Origin: Candidatus Moanabacter tarae | Lineage (GTDB): Bacteria; Verrucomicrobiota; Verrucomicrobiia; Opitutales; UBA2987 | Length of the DNA: 64,000 nt | Direction: 5' to 3' | Assembly: GCA_003226295.1 (NCBI GenBank) | Contig: CP029803.1 | Span: 1,417,477-1,481,476, forward strand | Part shown: positions 9,084 to 18,546 of the stretch, one piece after another | Position numbering within the stretch: the stretch's first letter is position 1 | How the letters are laid out: the number at the start of each line of letters is the position of its first letter | The notes under the pieces: generated by a model | The model's database searches: none | What the model was told of the DNA's origin: nothing | The model's input: the letters and a program-made list of their open reading frames with translations, nothing else | Made by a program: the position numbers and the translations under genes

Positions 9084-10394
9084 TCACCTTTTTCTCCGCA
9101 ACAAAAATGCTCCTCCCCCATCGTGGCCCTCAATCCAGGGCCGACTATGAATTCTTTGAACCAGTTGGAATTTATTTCGCGACAAATCAATAAATGGCTC
9201 TACCACATCCTCGTTTTCCTCGGGTTCTAAACTGCACGTATTATAGACTAAACGCCCGCCTGGTTTTACAAAGCGGGCCGCCTGTGTGAGAAGAACCATC
9301 TGTTGAGTTGCAGAATGTGAGATATCGTCCTCCTGAAGTCGCCACTTGGCATCAGGTCGCCTGCGCAGGACACCCGTATTGGAACAGGGGACATCCAAGA
9401 GGACTCCGTCATAGGACGCAGGTAGAGCTGTGTCAAAAAATAAAATGGGCTCTACATCAAGCAAGTCGCTTTCTATGATCTCATACCGCATCCCGGAAAT
9501 CCGTCCAAGATTCTCACGCAACCGTCCCATCCTTGGTCCAGGACGATCAAGGCTAACGAGAAGACTATCGGCACCCTTCAGATTCTCGCTGATCAGTAGG
9601 GACTTCCCCCCTGGAGCAGAGCATAAATCGAGAATCGCCTCCCCGGGTCGTGGATCTAGAAGCCCAACTGCTAGACGATTCGCAGGGTCAGTAACAAATG
9701 CCTTCCCTCTCGAAATTAGGTCAGTTACGCTATTCCAATCCAATCCGTCAGTCAGATAAAACCCCGGCCATTCAGTCGAGACTAGCCCCAGTCTCGAAGA
9801 GCCTACTTCCCCCTTTTTTAGGTAAACGTAGTTTACGGCCGATTTTTGGTTCCATTCAACCAATTTACAAACCGATTCCTCGGATAAGCGTTTCCGCCAA
9901 CGCCTAACTAACCATGGAGGATGGCTGAAAGAGTAACTCAATCGCCTAGTAAATTCCTCAGGTTCCAAATTCCTGATAGCATGCCTCTCTTCGCCAATTT
10001 TCGATAGACATTCTGCAGTCCTTCGAAGCACGGCATTGACAAATTTAGTTTCTGCCGAACTTAGGAGATGCTTAGATACACCCACGGCATGGTCGACAAT
10101 TTCAGGAATTCGGGACTTCTTGTCTCCAAGACATTCCGTAGCCCCTATAAATAGAATTGACTTCAACCGTCTCCTCGGCTCTTTATCCACTTTTGAGTTG
10201 ATCGTTATAGAAATCAACTCGAGATTTCGGATTGCCCCATACAACAGAAACTGACATCGCCGTCTTTCCCTCTGGGAGAATTGAGCCGACAAACCAGACA
10301 TTAGATCATCAACTTTTCGGGGCCGGCTCAAATATGCCTCAAATAGTTTGACAGCAGCCAGCCATCCATCGGGAGTATTTAATACTCTGTTCAT
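9084..10394 (-). CDS. rsmB: 16S rRNA (cytosine-5-)-methyltransferase RsmB
   Basis: RsmB methylates C967 of 16S rRNA using S-adenosylmethionine. The 436-residue protein has an N-terminal NusB-like RNA-binding helical domain (about 1-140), a SAM-binding motif CSAPGGKS near residue 262, the catalytic-region motif DVPCSNTGVLRRRPD near residue 335 (most homologues have DAPC) and NTCSLEPEENE near residue 387, which holds the second conserved Cys. Length and domain order match the family. It is a single minus-strand gene, divergent from the greA-like gene at 10596, with which it shares a 200-bp promoter region. Confidence 0.93.
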   Translation of the reverse strand: MNRVLNTPDGWLAAVKLFEAYLSRPRKVDDLMSGLSAQFSQRERRRCQFLLYGAIRNLELISITINSKVDKEPRRRLKSILFIGATECLGDKKSRIPEIVDHAVGVSKHLLSSAETKFVNAVLRRTAECLSKIGEERHAIRNLEPEEFTRRLSYSFSHPPWLVRRWRKRLSEESVCKLVEWNQKSAVNYVYLKKGEVGSSRLGLVSTEWPGFYLTDGLDWNSVTDLISRGKAFVTDPANRLAVGLLDPRPGEAILDLCSAPGGKSLLISENLKGADSLLVSLDRPGPRMGRLRENLGRISGMRYEIIESDLLDVEPILFFDTALPASYDGVLLDVPCSNTGVLRRRPDAKWRLQEDDISHSATQQMVLLTQAARFVKPGGRLVYNTCSLEPEENEDVVEPFIDLSRNKFQLVQRIHSRPWIEGHDGGGAFLLRRKR

Positions 10395-10595
10395 TCGCTT
10401 TTATAGTTTATTGACCTTTTAGAATCTTTCTCCAGTCTTAAGTAGTGGTTGTCTGTCCCAGGTAATCCAGTCTAGCCCAGTCTGATGAAAACAAAAATCG
10501 ACAGCCTCCTATTCTAGATTTAGGGATGAGACCTATAGCAATTACCAAGACACGCCCAGTCCAAAGCCAAGGAAGCGCGATGGAATTCTAGCACA

Positions 10596-12467
10596 ATGAA
10601 TGCCGAATCAATCGATTTACTTATCCTCGAAAATCCGAAGCTAAAATCAGCCCGAGCTCGGCTTGAAGCCATGCAGGATGAGTCCTATTGTATTCACCGA
10701 AGTTGGGGCTTGGGTCAGATTAAATCCTACGACGAAAAAGAAAGAAAACTCATAATAGACTTTGAGAACGAGAAAACTGGTCACGCTATGGATCCGGTCT
10801 TCTGCCTAAGTCATCTTGAAGTCCTATCACCTAATCATCTTATTGTTAAACATCGAACTAATCCGAGTGAGATTGAGGATTTAATCAAGAAAAAGCCTAA
10901 CGATGTAATCGCAATACTCCTGGATGGATTTCCGAACAAGACTGCAATCAGCACCGAAATTGAGCGTGTTCTCATGCATGTTCTGGGGCAAAACCGCTAT
11001 AAGAAGTGGTGGACCGCGACTAAAAAGCGTTTGATAAAAGATCCGAGATTCGCAGTTCCAGAAAAAAAGACAGGCCCTTTCGTTTTGAGGGAGACGCCCG
11101 TAAAGGCGGAAGAGGAAATACTAGAACAGTTTTTCTCTATTAAGGCCCCGAAAAAGCAGATCAACCTCGCTGAAGACCTTATTGAATTATCGCTTACCCA
11201 CGACGACATAAAAGAACAGCTTCCTGATATTCTCCAAACATTGACTATTGCACTTGATGAAACGCGCCTCCTCTCTCCTGGCGAACGTCTCCATGGGCTC
11301 TGGGTACGAAATGATCTGGCGCGCTTTATCAGTGAAGACGTCGAGTCGCTTCATCCGACCTCATCGTCCATCCTCTTGGACACCGAAAATCTATCGGAGC
11401 TCGTTGAACAAATTCCCGCAACTCACTTCAACCGATTTCTTGATCTCCTCAAACGGGTCTACCCGGAACGTTGGGAGAAGGTCAGCACGGACCTTCTGAA
11501 ACACAGTTCCGGGAAGTTTACTGCTGAATGTGTCAACTACCTGATAGAAATGGGGAAAGAAACTCTCCTGGAAGAGACACTTAATCGCTGGTTGGACGAG
11601 CAGAATCTTAAGGGACCTCTCCTGTTTTGGATTATCAAGAACCGAAACTCCCGGAAGTACACAAAGTTCCTTAGTAACCTGATCTCACCAAGACTCTTCA
11701 ACGCTATCTTCTATGCTATCGACAACGAAGCTCTGCAGAATGCAGGGACTCGACGTATCCCTCTGGCCGACCTCCTGAGCGATGATAAGGAATTAATTCC
11801 TGAGTTACTTGCCGAGGCAACTCCAGAAACAACAAGTGATCTGGCAACCTCTCTTATGCTCAATCAGGGGTTTGAAGATCTCACTAAAAGATCCCTTTTG
11901 GCGCGCTTTATCCGATTATTCCCTAATGTTCAGAATATTCTCACAGGGGATGATTTGGAAGATATCGAAGTTACAGACAGCCTCATTGTTTCTCAAGAAA
12001 GCCTCGATCTTAGAAAGAATGAATATGAGGAGTTGGTCTCTAATAAGATACCTGAGAATAAACAGGCTATCGCTCAAGCCCGCGAGTACGGGGATATCAG
12101 AGAAAACTCAGAATACAAAATGGCTCGGGAGGATCAGGATACTCTTCTCGCCCGCAAGGGAGAACTAGAGACCGAAATTCGGCTTGCTCGCGTTACCGAC
12201 TTTACCGACGCTCCGCTGGAGCTAGTTGGAATCGGTAACGTTGTCGAGCTTCTGATCGGATCTACTGGCAAAACCGTGAGTTATTCGATTCTCGGTGCTT
12301 GGGACAGCAAACCAGAAGAAAACATTCTCTCCTATAAGACCCCTATTGGGCAGAGTTTATTATCCCAAAAGGTCGGAAGCACGGTTAAAACCGTTATTGA
12401 CGAAACGGAAGAGGAATGGACGATTAAATCGATCTCTCGATGGATCGATCTTCAAGGGAAAAAGTAA
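10596..12467 (+). CDS. greA: GreA-type transcription elongation factor with long N-terminal extension
   Basis: The C-terminal 160 residues are a GreA/GreB factor: a coiled coil (about 465-535) with the acidic tip REYGDIRENSEY, which inserts into the RNA polymerase secondary channel to stimulate transcript cleavage, then the FKBP-like domain (about 540-620). The first 460 residues have no obvious motif but are rich in helices and charged residues, with DWI/LDE repeats. Typical GreA has about 158 residues; very long forms occur in Chlamydiae and some Verrucomicrobia, which supports the proposed taxonomy. Start ATG is the first in-frame one. The tip Asp/Glu residues are intact, so cleavage activity is expected. 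The role of the N-terminal part is unknown. Confidence 0.85.
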   Translation: MNAESIDLLILENPKLKSARARLEAMQDESYCIHRSWGLGQIKSYDEKERKLIIDFENEKTGHAMDPVFCLSHLEVLSPNHLIVKHRTNPSEIEDLIKKKPNDVIAILLDGFPNKTAISTEIERVLMHVLGQNRYKKWWTATKKRLIKDPRFAVPEKKTGPFVLRETPVKAEEEILEQFFSIKAPKKQINLAEDLIELSLTHDDIKEQLPDILQTLTIALDETRLLSPGERLHGLWVRNDLARFISEDVESLHPTSSSILLDTENLSELVEQIPATHFNRFLDLLKRVYPERWEKVSTDLLKHSSGKFTAECVNYLIEMGKETLLEETLNRWLDEQNLKGPLLFWIIKNRNSRKYTKFLSNLISPRLFNAIFYAIDNEALQNAGTRRIPLADLLSDDKELIPELLAEATPETTSDLATSLMLNQGFEDLTKRSLLARFIRLFPNVQNILTGDDLEDIEVTDSLIVSQESLDLRKNEYEELVSNKIPENKQAIAQAREYGDIRENSEYKMAREDQDTLLARKGELETEIRLARVTDFTDAPLELVGIGNVVELLIGSTGKTVSYSILGAWDSKPEENILSYKTPIGQSLLSQKVGSTVKTVIDETEEEWTIKSISRWIDLQGKK

Positions 12468-12551
12468 ACAATTCTTGGTTGTATCTTTTGACCACCCAAT
12501 TTCGTCTTTTATAAGACAGAGTCGTCCTCAGAAGATTGAGTATAACTTCTT

Positions 12552-14336
12552 CTAATTCTCTGCCGACGTAACTGAATGGTTCCGATGGAACTTGAGAAGT
12601 TCCCGTTTAATCGAGTGAGAGTCGGATATCTCAACCAATTTCTGGGCTAATTCTTGAGCATCTAAGAATTTCATTCTACGAATTAGGTGCTTGATTTCGG
12701 GTAAACAAGAAGGTGTCGCACTTAGTTCGTCGGCACCGAGACCAAAGAGCATGGGAGCGAAGATCGGATCACCTGCCATCTCTCCACAGACGTAAACAGG
12801 AATTCCAGCTCGATGTCCGGCGTCAATTATCGATTTAATGGTCCGTAAAACGGCTGGATGGGTTGGTTCATACAAGTGTGAGATGCGGTCGTTTACTCGA
12901 TCTACAGCGAGAAGGTACTGAATCAAGTCATTAGTGCCGATACTAAAAAAGTCACTCTCCTCGGCTAGAAGATCAGCAGTGACCGCCGCAGACGGTATCT
13001 CTATCATGCTCCCTTCTTCAATTTTAGAGTCATATTCGAAACCCTCGGACGACAATTCTAACTTTACTTCCGCAAGAAGACTGCGAGCATCGCGAAGCTC
13101 TTCTCTTCCGCTAATCATTGGGTACATGATCTTCACTTTTCCAAAAAAACTGGCCCTAAGTATGGCACGCAATTGAACCTTGAAAATTTTTGTTTCTTCG
13201 AGAGAGAAACGAATCGCCCTGTATCCCATGAAAGGATTCTCCTCCTCCTCTCGGAAGTGTTCGTCTATAAGCCCCTTATCACCACTAAGATCAAGAGTCC
13301 GTATAGTAACTGGGTCTGGGCTGAATTCTTCCACGATATGCCGGTAGACACGAAATTGCTCCTCTTCTGAGGGAAACCCTTTCGCTCTCAAATAAATGTT
13401 CTCCGTTCGGAAAAGACCCACTCCGATAGCCCCACTCTCCTTTAGTCGCGCCATGTCTTCATAGCCCTCGATATTAGATCGAAGGATCATTTCATTGCCA
13501 TCGATCGTGATAGCCGATTCTCGAGCCGATGCGTGATAAAGCTCCCGGTCATGTTGGTGCTTGAGCTCTATCTCACCGTAAACAAAGAGATTCTGTTCCG
13601 AGGGATTGATAATGACAACCCCCTCATACCCATCGATTAGCATCATGTCTCCTGGTTTTACCTTGCGGGAGACTTCATGAAGACCAACTACTGCTGGGAC
13701 TTCAATAGATCGAGCCATAATGATCATATGGCTTGTTAAACCACCTGCATCGGTCGCTATTCCGAGAACATGCCCGACTTCAAGACCGGCAGTCTCTGAT
13801 GGCGTAAGATCTTCCGAAACGATGATCCGCCTTTCTTTAAGCTCTGCTAGATTTATATCCACTTTGCCGACAAGATTTCCAAGAATTCGCCGTGTCACGT
13901 CCCGGATATCGGCCACTCTTTCTCGTATATATTCGTCGTTAATATTTTCGAAAGCCTCCATAAACCTGGAAGCGATTACCTTGAAGCAGTATTCGATATT
14001 CAGCCCAGTCTCCCAGAACTCGTGAATGGTCTCGTCGAGAAGAGCCTTATCATCGAGGACAAGGAGATGAGCATCGAAAATTTGGGCTTCTTCCTCACCC
14101 AGACTTTCAGCGATTTGCGCCCGTATCTTGCTGATTTGACGGCGGGTCTGGAGGATAGCCTGATCAAAGCGGACAATCTCTTCGTCTCGTTGACCGCTCC
14201 CGACCTTGTAGGGCTCAACGTCCAATTCCCGCTGATGGAACAGGAATGCTGGCCCATGGACCACGCCGGGAGAAGCAGCAAGGCCCCGTATGACAATCTC
14301 TTCTTTTTGGAGTGGATGCATTAGATTGGGTGACAT
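12552..14336 (-). CDS. ptsI: Phosphoenolpyruvate-protein phosphotransferase (enzyme I of PTS)
   Basis: Enzyme I transfers phosphate from PEP to HPr. The 594-residue protein has the N-terminal HPr-binding helical region, the phosphohistidine motif GGLTSHMIIMARS (His near residue 200), and the C-terminal PEP-binding barrel with GAIGVGLFRTEN, IMYPMISG, IEIPSAA and the CGEMAGDP signature with the active-site Cys. No HPr, HPr kinase or sugar-specific EII gene lies nearby, so here it may serve a regulatory phosphorelay or a distant PTS. It converges with the greA-like gene, with only 84 bp between the stops. Confidence 0.93.
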   Translation of the reverse strand: MSPNLMHPLQKEEIVIRGLAASPGVVHGPAFLFHQRELDVEPYKVGSGQRDEEIVRFDQAILQTRRQISKIRAQIAESLGEEEAQIFDAHLLVLDDKALLDETIHEFWETGLNIEYCFKVIASRFMEAFENINDEYIRERVADIRDVTRRILGNLVGKVDINLAELKERRIIVSEDLTPSETAGLEVGHVLGIATDAGGLTSHMIIMARSIEVPAVVGLHEVSRKVKPGDMMLIDGYEGVVIINPSEQNLFVYGEIELKHQHDRELYHASARESAITIDGNEMILRSNIEGYEDMARLKESGAIGVGLFRTENIYLRAKGFPSEEEQFRVYRHIVEEFSPDPVTIRTLDLSGDKGLIDEHFREEEENPFMGYRAIRFSLEETKIFKVQLRAILRASFFGKVKIMYPMISGREELRDARSLLAEVKLELSSEGFEYDSKIEEGSMIEIPSAAVTADLLAEESDFFSIGTNDLIQYLLAVDRVNDRISHLYEPTHPAVLRTIKSIIDAGHRAGIPVYVCGEMAGDPIFAPMLFGLGADELSATPSCLPEIKHLIRRMKFLDAQELAQKLVEISDSHSIKRELLKFHRNHSVTSAEN

Positions 14337-14551
14337 AAAATCCCGGGTTTCGGTAAAAGTCCTCGGGAAGATTTAATCGGTGCATTGCACTGTGCAAAAC
14401 CACTTGGCGATTAACATTCGAATATTATAGAAGTTACAGATTTTGACCGTCAAATTCCCAAGCCACGGTCGTTATTTATTCCCCTTTCTCGCAATCTGGA
14501 TTCATCCTAAACGGATGATCCTCAGCACTTCTTCGATACCCCAGGACACTC

Positions 14552-15469
14552 TTAATTAGAAAGCGCCAAGGGTCTGCTTTCAACTATAAATGTTTCCTCA
14601 CCCCAGCACTCACGAATCAACTGCTCCGCCACCGCCGAAGTAGCGTCGTCGTCGATCAAAGCAAAACAAGCACTTCCACTTCCGCTCACCAAACAAGAGA
14701 GACCAAGCTTTGTACGCAATTTCTCAAAAAGAACTCGGATTCCAAGATATTTATCGAACAAAACTTTCTCAAAACTATTAAAAAGTAAGTCATTGATCGG
14801 CCTATCAGATTCTATCCAATCAAGAAGTCTTGTTTCCATTTCTTTTCCAGAACTAAAATAAGCTGCATTTTTTGCCAAATGGCCATAAGCCACCGACGTA
14901 GAGATCTCGAACTCCGGTCGAAATAGTAGAATTCGTCGCCCGAGAATCCGATCAAGACAAGTATCCGGCACAACATCGATGCACTCTCCCCTTCCTCTCA
15001 TAATTACAGGAGCTCTTCTCGGAAAGAGAGGGACATCGGAGCCAAGTGTTGCTGCTAGGTCATTGAGTTCCTGCCCGGTTAGAGGAAGCCCCCATAACCG
15101 ATTAAGCCCAATTAAAGTCGAAGCCGCATCGCTACTACCGCCTCCCAGACCAGCTCCAATCGGTATCCTCTTTTCAAGACTCACCTTAACGGATCGCTTC
15201 AAACCGGTAGCTGCACGAAAGCTCTCCACAGCCTTGTAGACAAGGTTTTCTGAACCTATATTCAGCACCGGACAATCACAAGACCAGCAGTCGTCCTCTT
15301 CTTCACCCAGAAGTCGAAGAACTAAACGGTCTCCGAAATCAAGAGGCGTCGCAACGGAAAGAATTTCATGGAATCCATCATTCCGACCACCCAATACTGC
15401 CAGCAAAAGATTAACTTTTGCTGGACAGTGGATGGAAATCTCTTCCCTGCCATACATCTGAGTTTCCAT
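14552..15469 (-). CDS. ispE: 4-diphosphocytidyl-2-C-methyl-D-erythritol kinase (IspE)
   Basis: IspE phosphorylates CDP-methylerythritol, the fourth step of the MEP isoprenoid pathway. The 305-residue GHMP kinase carries the ATP loop PIGAGLGGGSSDAAS (near residue 105), the N-terminal strand CPAKVNLLLAVLGGRNDGFHE and a C-terminal SGSGSACFAL loop. Length is normal. It is encoded on the minus strand, separated by 395 bp from the divergent ispD, so these MEP genes are clustered but not in one operon. Confidence 0.93.
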   Translation of the reverse strand: METQMYGREEISIHCPAKVNLLLAVLGGRNDGFHEILSVATPLDFGDRLVLRLLGEEEDDCWSCDCPVLNIGSENLVYKAVESFRAATGLKRSVKVSLEKRIPIGAGLGGGSSDAASTLIGLNRLWGLPLTGQELNDLAATLGSDVPLFPRRAPVIMRGRGECIDVVPDTCLDRILGRRILLFRPEFEISTSVAYGHLAKNAAYFSSGKEMETRLLDWIESDRPINDLLFNSFEKVLFDKYLGIRVLFEKLRTKLGLSCLVSGSGSACFALIDDDATSAVAEQLIRECWGEETFIVESRPLALSN

Positions 15470-15864
15470 TACGGTTTAATAAATGCGGAAATCGTCAGAC
15501 CGTTTCCCTTGTTTACTCGGTAGCACTTGTCTAGATCAATTGAGCAACCCTATTTAACTAAAAACCACTACCTATAAGGTCTAAGAAATCATGAGGATCT
15601 ATTGATGAAACCCTAACCCTGGAGCAAATCAATGCTTATAACGACTAGAAAGTAAATCTTCGAAATAAGACGACTTAACTTCAGAAGGAATAATAGGAAT
15701 TGAACAAGAGTCGGATTAACTAGCAACTAATAGATCCGTAGCTATTAATCGGAAAATATAATCTGAGGCGCAATCTAATCTTGAAATCAATTTGTCGACG
15801 CAAATCTCGACAAATCCCACAACAGACGTTAAAAGTAGGAGTTCGCACAATAGCACTTAACACT
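15470..15864. other. Divergent ispE/ispD intergenic region
   Basis: This 395-bp gap should contain both promoters. Candidate coding starts upstream of ispD (a TTG at 15781) give an N-terminal tail that looks non-native, so I treat it as leader sequence. I see no convincing hairpin, RNA gene or repeat. Confidence 0.4.
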
Positions 15865-16647
15865 ATGTCCAACGCAGCCATACTACTTGCAGCCGGTAAG
15901 GGGAAAAGGATGGAGGGAAAGGTCGAAGATAAAATCTTTGCTCCGATCTCCGGAAAATCAGCATTTCTCCACTCACTGCAAGCATTCAGAAAAAGTGGAA
16001 TCGTCGAACAAATTACCATCGTCTATCGTGATGATTTTCAACGCCAGAAAATTGAAGAACACATATTGAATGCTAATCTTCATTTAAGCGATATTACCTG
16101 GTCTAAGGGAGGCAGGGAACGACAAGATTCAGTCTACAACGGTTTACAATCTACTGACCACCGGATTGAATTGGTGTTTATCCACGACTGTGCCCGTCCT
16201 ATGATCACTAGTGAATTAATTCGAGCCCTTGCTGATAAGGCTGCGCGTGATGGAGCCGTCTGCCTGGCACATCGTGCCACAGACACATGGAAGCATGTTG
16301 ATCCGATTAGTGACGATGGTGATTCCTCTTGCGAAATATCTCAGGAGCATCGGAGATCACCTACCCACATACCGAACACTATTCGTTGTTTGCTCTCAGA
16401 CCTTAATCGAAACTCCCTTTGGGCAATGGAAACCCCTCAAGTGTTTGATCGAAAACTGATTATTGAAGCCTATGAGCTGATTCGAAATCGAAAGTTAACA
16501 GCGACCGATGACACCACTGCCTTTTCTTATCTAAACCGACCTATCACCCTGTTCGAAAATGATTCTCCAAACCCTAAGTTGACAACAATAGACGACCTCG
16601 AGTACATCGAATTTCTGGTCACAAAAAAACCCCATAATGTGGAGTAA
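15865..16647 (+). CDS. ispD: 2-C-methyl-D-erythritol 4-phosphate cytidylyltransferase (IspD)
   Basis: IspD couples CTP to methylerythritol phosphate, step three of the MEP pathway. The protein opens with the nucleotide-binding loop AAILLAAGKGKRMEG, followed by GRERQDSVYNGL, IHDCARPM (metal-binding Asp) and a C-terminal TATDDT...PITLFEND segment typical of the family. I chose the ATG at 15865 because the family begins two residues before this loop; a TTG start at 15781 would add 28 residues without homology. The resulting 260 residues slightly exceed the common 230, with an insertion of roughly 25 residues (SDDGDSSCEISQEH region). ispF follows 248 bp downstream on the same strand. Confidence 0.9.
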   Translation: MSNAAILLAAGKGKRMEGKVEDKIFAPISGKSAFLHSLQAFRKSGIVEQITIVYRDDFQRQKIEEHILNANLHLSDITWSKGGRERQDSVYNGLQSTDHRIELVFIHDCARPMITSELIRALADKAARDGAVCLAHRATDTWKHVDPISDDGDSSCEISQEHRRSPTHIPNTIRCLLSDLNRNSLWAMETPQVFDRKLIIEAYELIRNRKLTATDDTTAFSYLNRPITLFENDSPNPKLTTIDDLEYIEFLVTKKPHNVE

Positions 16648-16895
16648 TGGAAGCGATAGAGGGTTTTTAGGGTGTTATGCTTAGTTTCGAAAGTTCGACA
16701 CACACCATGAATCGAATATACAGGTGTTTTTTTCGTCCATAACAACTTTTCCTTCGATTGGTCCCAAGTATTCTAATAATACTGAGATTTACTCGACTAA
16801 GAGTTTCCTCAGGGCACATTGAAATTGACCATGCGCCCTGAAATCAGAAATTTGGATCTAAGTATTAGTTCACTTCCATACGAAAACTCCTCACG

Positions 16896-17384
16896 GTGTC
16901 CCAGAATATCCGCATAGGCCACGGCTACGACGTCCATTGTCTGATTGAAGGCCGCAATCTTATCCTAGGAGGGGTAACGATTCCTCACTCCAAAGGTCTA
17001 GATGGCCATTCCGATGCCGATTGCCTCACCCATGCTGTTGCCGATGCAATTCTTGGCGCTGCCTCGCTTCCCGACATCGGGACCTACTTCTCGAATACCG
17101 ATCCAGCGAATAAGGACATGGATTCACAAGTGATTCTCCGGAATGTAAACTCGGAGGCCTCTACCCGCGGTCTCCGAGTTGTTAACATCGACTGCACAGT
17201 TATCGCACAAGAACCAAAAATTGCTTCTTATATCGGTCAGATGAAAATCATTCTCGGAAGGACGCTTGATATTCCCACAACCTGTATAGGGATTAAAGCA
17301 ACCACTCATGAAGGACTCGACAGCCTGGGAAGGGGTGAGGGAATTGCGGCGCACGCGGTGGTTTTGTTGGCCGGACAGGAATGA
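16896..17384 (+). CDS. ispF: 2-C-methyl-D-erythritol 2,4-cyclodiphosphate synthase (IspF)
   Basis: IspF cyclises CDP-methylerythritol 2-phosphate and releases CMP, step five of the MEP pathway. The 162-residue protein shows IGHGYDVH (Asp12/His14 bind the metal), GLDGHSDADCLTHAVADAILGAA and the C-terminal KATTHEGLDSLGRGEGIAAHAV signature in pieces. The start is GTG at 16896; the motif begins six residues later, so no longer start is needed. It lies downstream of ispD on the same strand, with a gap of 248 bp. Length matches the family. Confidence 0.95.
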   Translation: MSQNIRIGHGYDVHCLIEGRNLILGGVTIPHSKGLDGHSDADCLTHAVADAILGAASLPDIGTYFSNTDPANKDMDSQVILRNVNSEASTRGLRVVNIDCTVIAQEPKIASYIGQMKIILGRTLDIPTTCIGIKATTHEGLDSLGRGEGIAAHAVVLLAGQE

Positions 17385-17732
17385 GGTATAACTGGATCCG
17401 GGTTCGCAACTTACAATTTTTAGTTGAGCTTCCTGGATTGGAAGCGTCATGCTATCCAGATTTCCTGTTGGATTTACACATTTCGCCTCACCTAAACTGC
17501 TCTTTGCTGGCCAGGCGTTTAATCCACAAAGTCAACCAAGTTTACGATCAGATTACATTGCAGGTCAAATCCTCGATAAAGGAAAACCTAACGATTGTCG
17601 TAATCTTGGTCGGAAACTTAATTAATGCGCCGGACATCTGAACGAGGTCCCATCTCATCGATTAAGAGTAGGATGGAATTGGGAAAAATTTGAGAAAGTT
17701 TATAATCAAGAGGATCAGTATATTTATAACTT
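17385..17732. other. Convergent ispF/ndk intergenic region
   Basis: This 348-bp region lies between the ends of two convergent genes. An ATG overlapping the ispF stop (17381) opens an 86-codon frame, but it lacks recognisable composition or motifs and I do not call it. No clear terminator hairpin with a T-run is visible. Confidence 0.35.
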
Positions 17733-18146
17733 TTAGTTCCCAAAGAATCGCTTAATCTCAATCTTCGCATTTTCCCAGCTATCAGAAGCATGGGCGATAT
17801 TTCGCATTCTATCAGTACCGAAGTCTCCCCGAATACTGCCTTTAGGAGCCACCGTTGAATCGGTTGGGCCAAGGAGTTCGCGAACTCTCTGAACCACATT
17901 TTTCCCCTCCAGAACCATTACGATAACCGGTTTCGAACTCATGAATCCAGTTATTTCCGGAAAAAAAGGGAGATGCCTGATATGAGAATAGTGATCACTA
18001 AGCAGTTCCTCAGTGAGCAACATTACCTTGCAATCTAGAATCGTGAAACCGTTCTCTTCAAACCGGCTTAACACATGACCTACCCTCTTTTGCTCAACGC
18101 AATCCGGTTTGAAAATAATCAATGTCTTTTCCATATCCAATCCCAT
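17733..18146 (-). CDS. ndk: Nucleoside diphosphate kinase
   Basis: Ndk transfers the gamma phosphate between nucleoside triphosphates and diphosphates through a phosphohistidine. The 137-residue protein matches the family end to end: TLIIFKPDCV at the N-terminus, GPTDSTVAPKGSIRGDFG and the active-site His119 in NIAHASDS. It can start at 18146 (used here) or at a second ATG four codons later (18134), which begins MEKTLIIF and is equally plausible. A 7-bp inverted repeat at 18183-18201 lies 37 bp upstream. It is separated from clpC by 400 bp. Confidence 0.95.
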   Translation of the reverse strand: MGLDMEKTLIIFKPDCVEQKRVGHVLSRFEENGFTILDCKVMLLTEELLSDHYSHIRHLPFFPEITGFMSSKPVIVMVLEGKNVVQRVRELLGPTDSTVAPKGSIRGDFGTDRMRNIAHASDSWENAKIEIKRFFGN

Positions 18147-18546
18147 TGTTCAATGTTTTCCAAAATCTGCAGTATTCTAATCGTGTGTAGACTCTACACA
18201 CCGACTGACAAGCTAATAGTCTGAAATTTAGGCCCGATTTCTCTAATCGCCGGGTTTGAATTTTAGACTTGGGAGTTTTGCCCGATATTTGGAGTTGGAA
18301 AATCTATACCCGATCCGAAATAGCAGCCGTATATTGTCTCCGCAGCAACCTGCCGCAATCGGGTCGATAAATCTCAACCAGAATTCATGTCCCACTGATC
18401 AGTCAAGGAAATCACTCTAATTCGCGATGAACTTAGTAAACTCAATCCCTATTACATCCCTTAGACAAAGAACAGGAGATCCCAAATCGATCACAAATCC
18501 TTTTGCCGCAGAATCTCACCCCAGCAAAGAATATTCCAAACAGACC
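18147..18546. other. Intergenic region upstream of ndk and downstream of clpC
   Basis: A 400-bp gap on the minus-strand side, holding the ndk promoter and the end of the clpC transcript. Besides the inverted repeat at 18183-18201 I see only short AT-rich stretches and an open frame at 18427-18633 without coding character, mostly overlapping clpC. Confidence 0.35.
18183..18201. promoter_or_regulatory. Inverted repeat upstream of ndk
   Basis: GTGTGTA and TACACAC arms flank GACTC, 37 bp before the ndk start codon. The symmetry and position suit an operator for a dimeric regulator; a hairpin is the alternative. No second copy was noticed elsewhere in the window. Confidence 0.3.

Noticed and set aside
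9430..9759. A 109-codon plus-strand frame inside rsmB
   Set aside because: rsmB is supported by three catalytic motifs over the same interval; the frame has a low-complexity Ser/Arg translation.
11809..12168. A 119-codon frame within the greA-like gene
   Set aside because: Out of frame with the conserved coiled-coil sequence and without motifs.
14215..14403. A short minus-strand frame partly overlapping the 5' end of ptsI, considered as an HPr gene
   Set aside because: It lacks the phosphohistidine and Ser motifs of HPr and overlaps ptsI out of frame.
17381..17641. An 86-codon frame that overlaps the ispF stop codon
   Set aside because: The ATGA overlap suggests coupling, but the protein shows no motif or typical composition.
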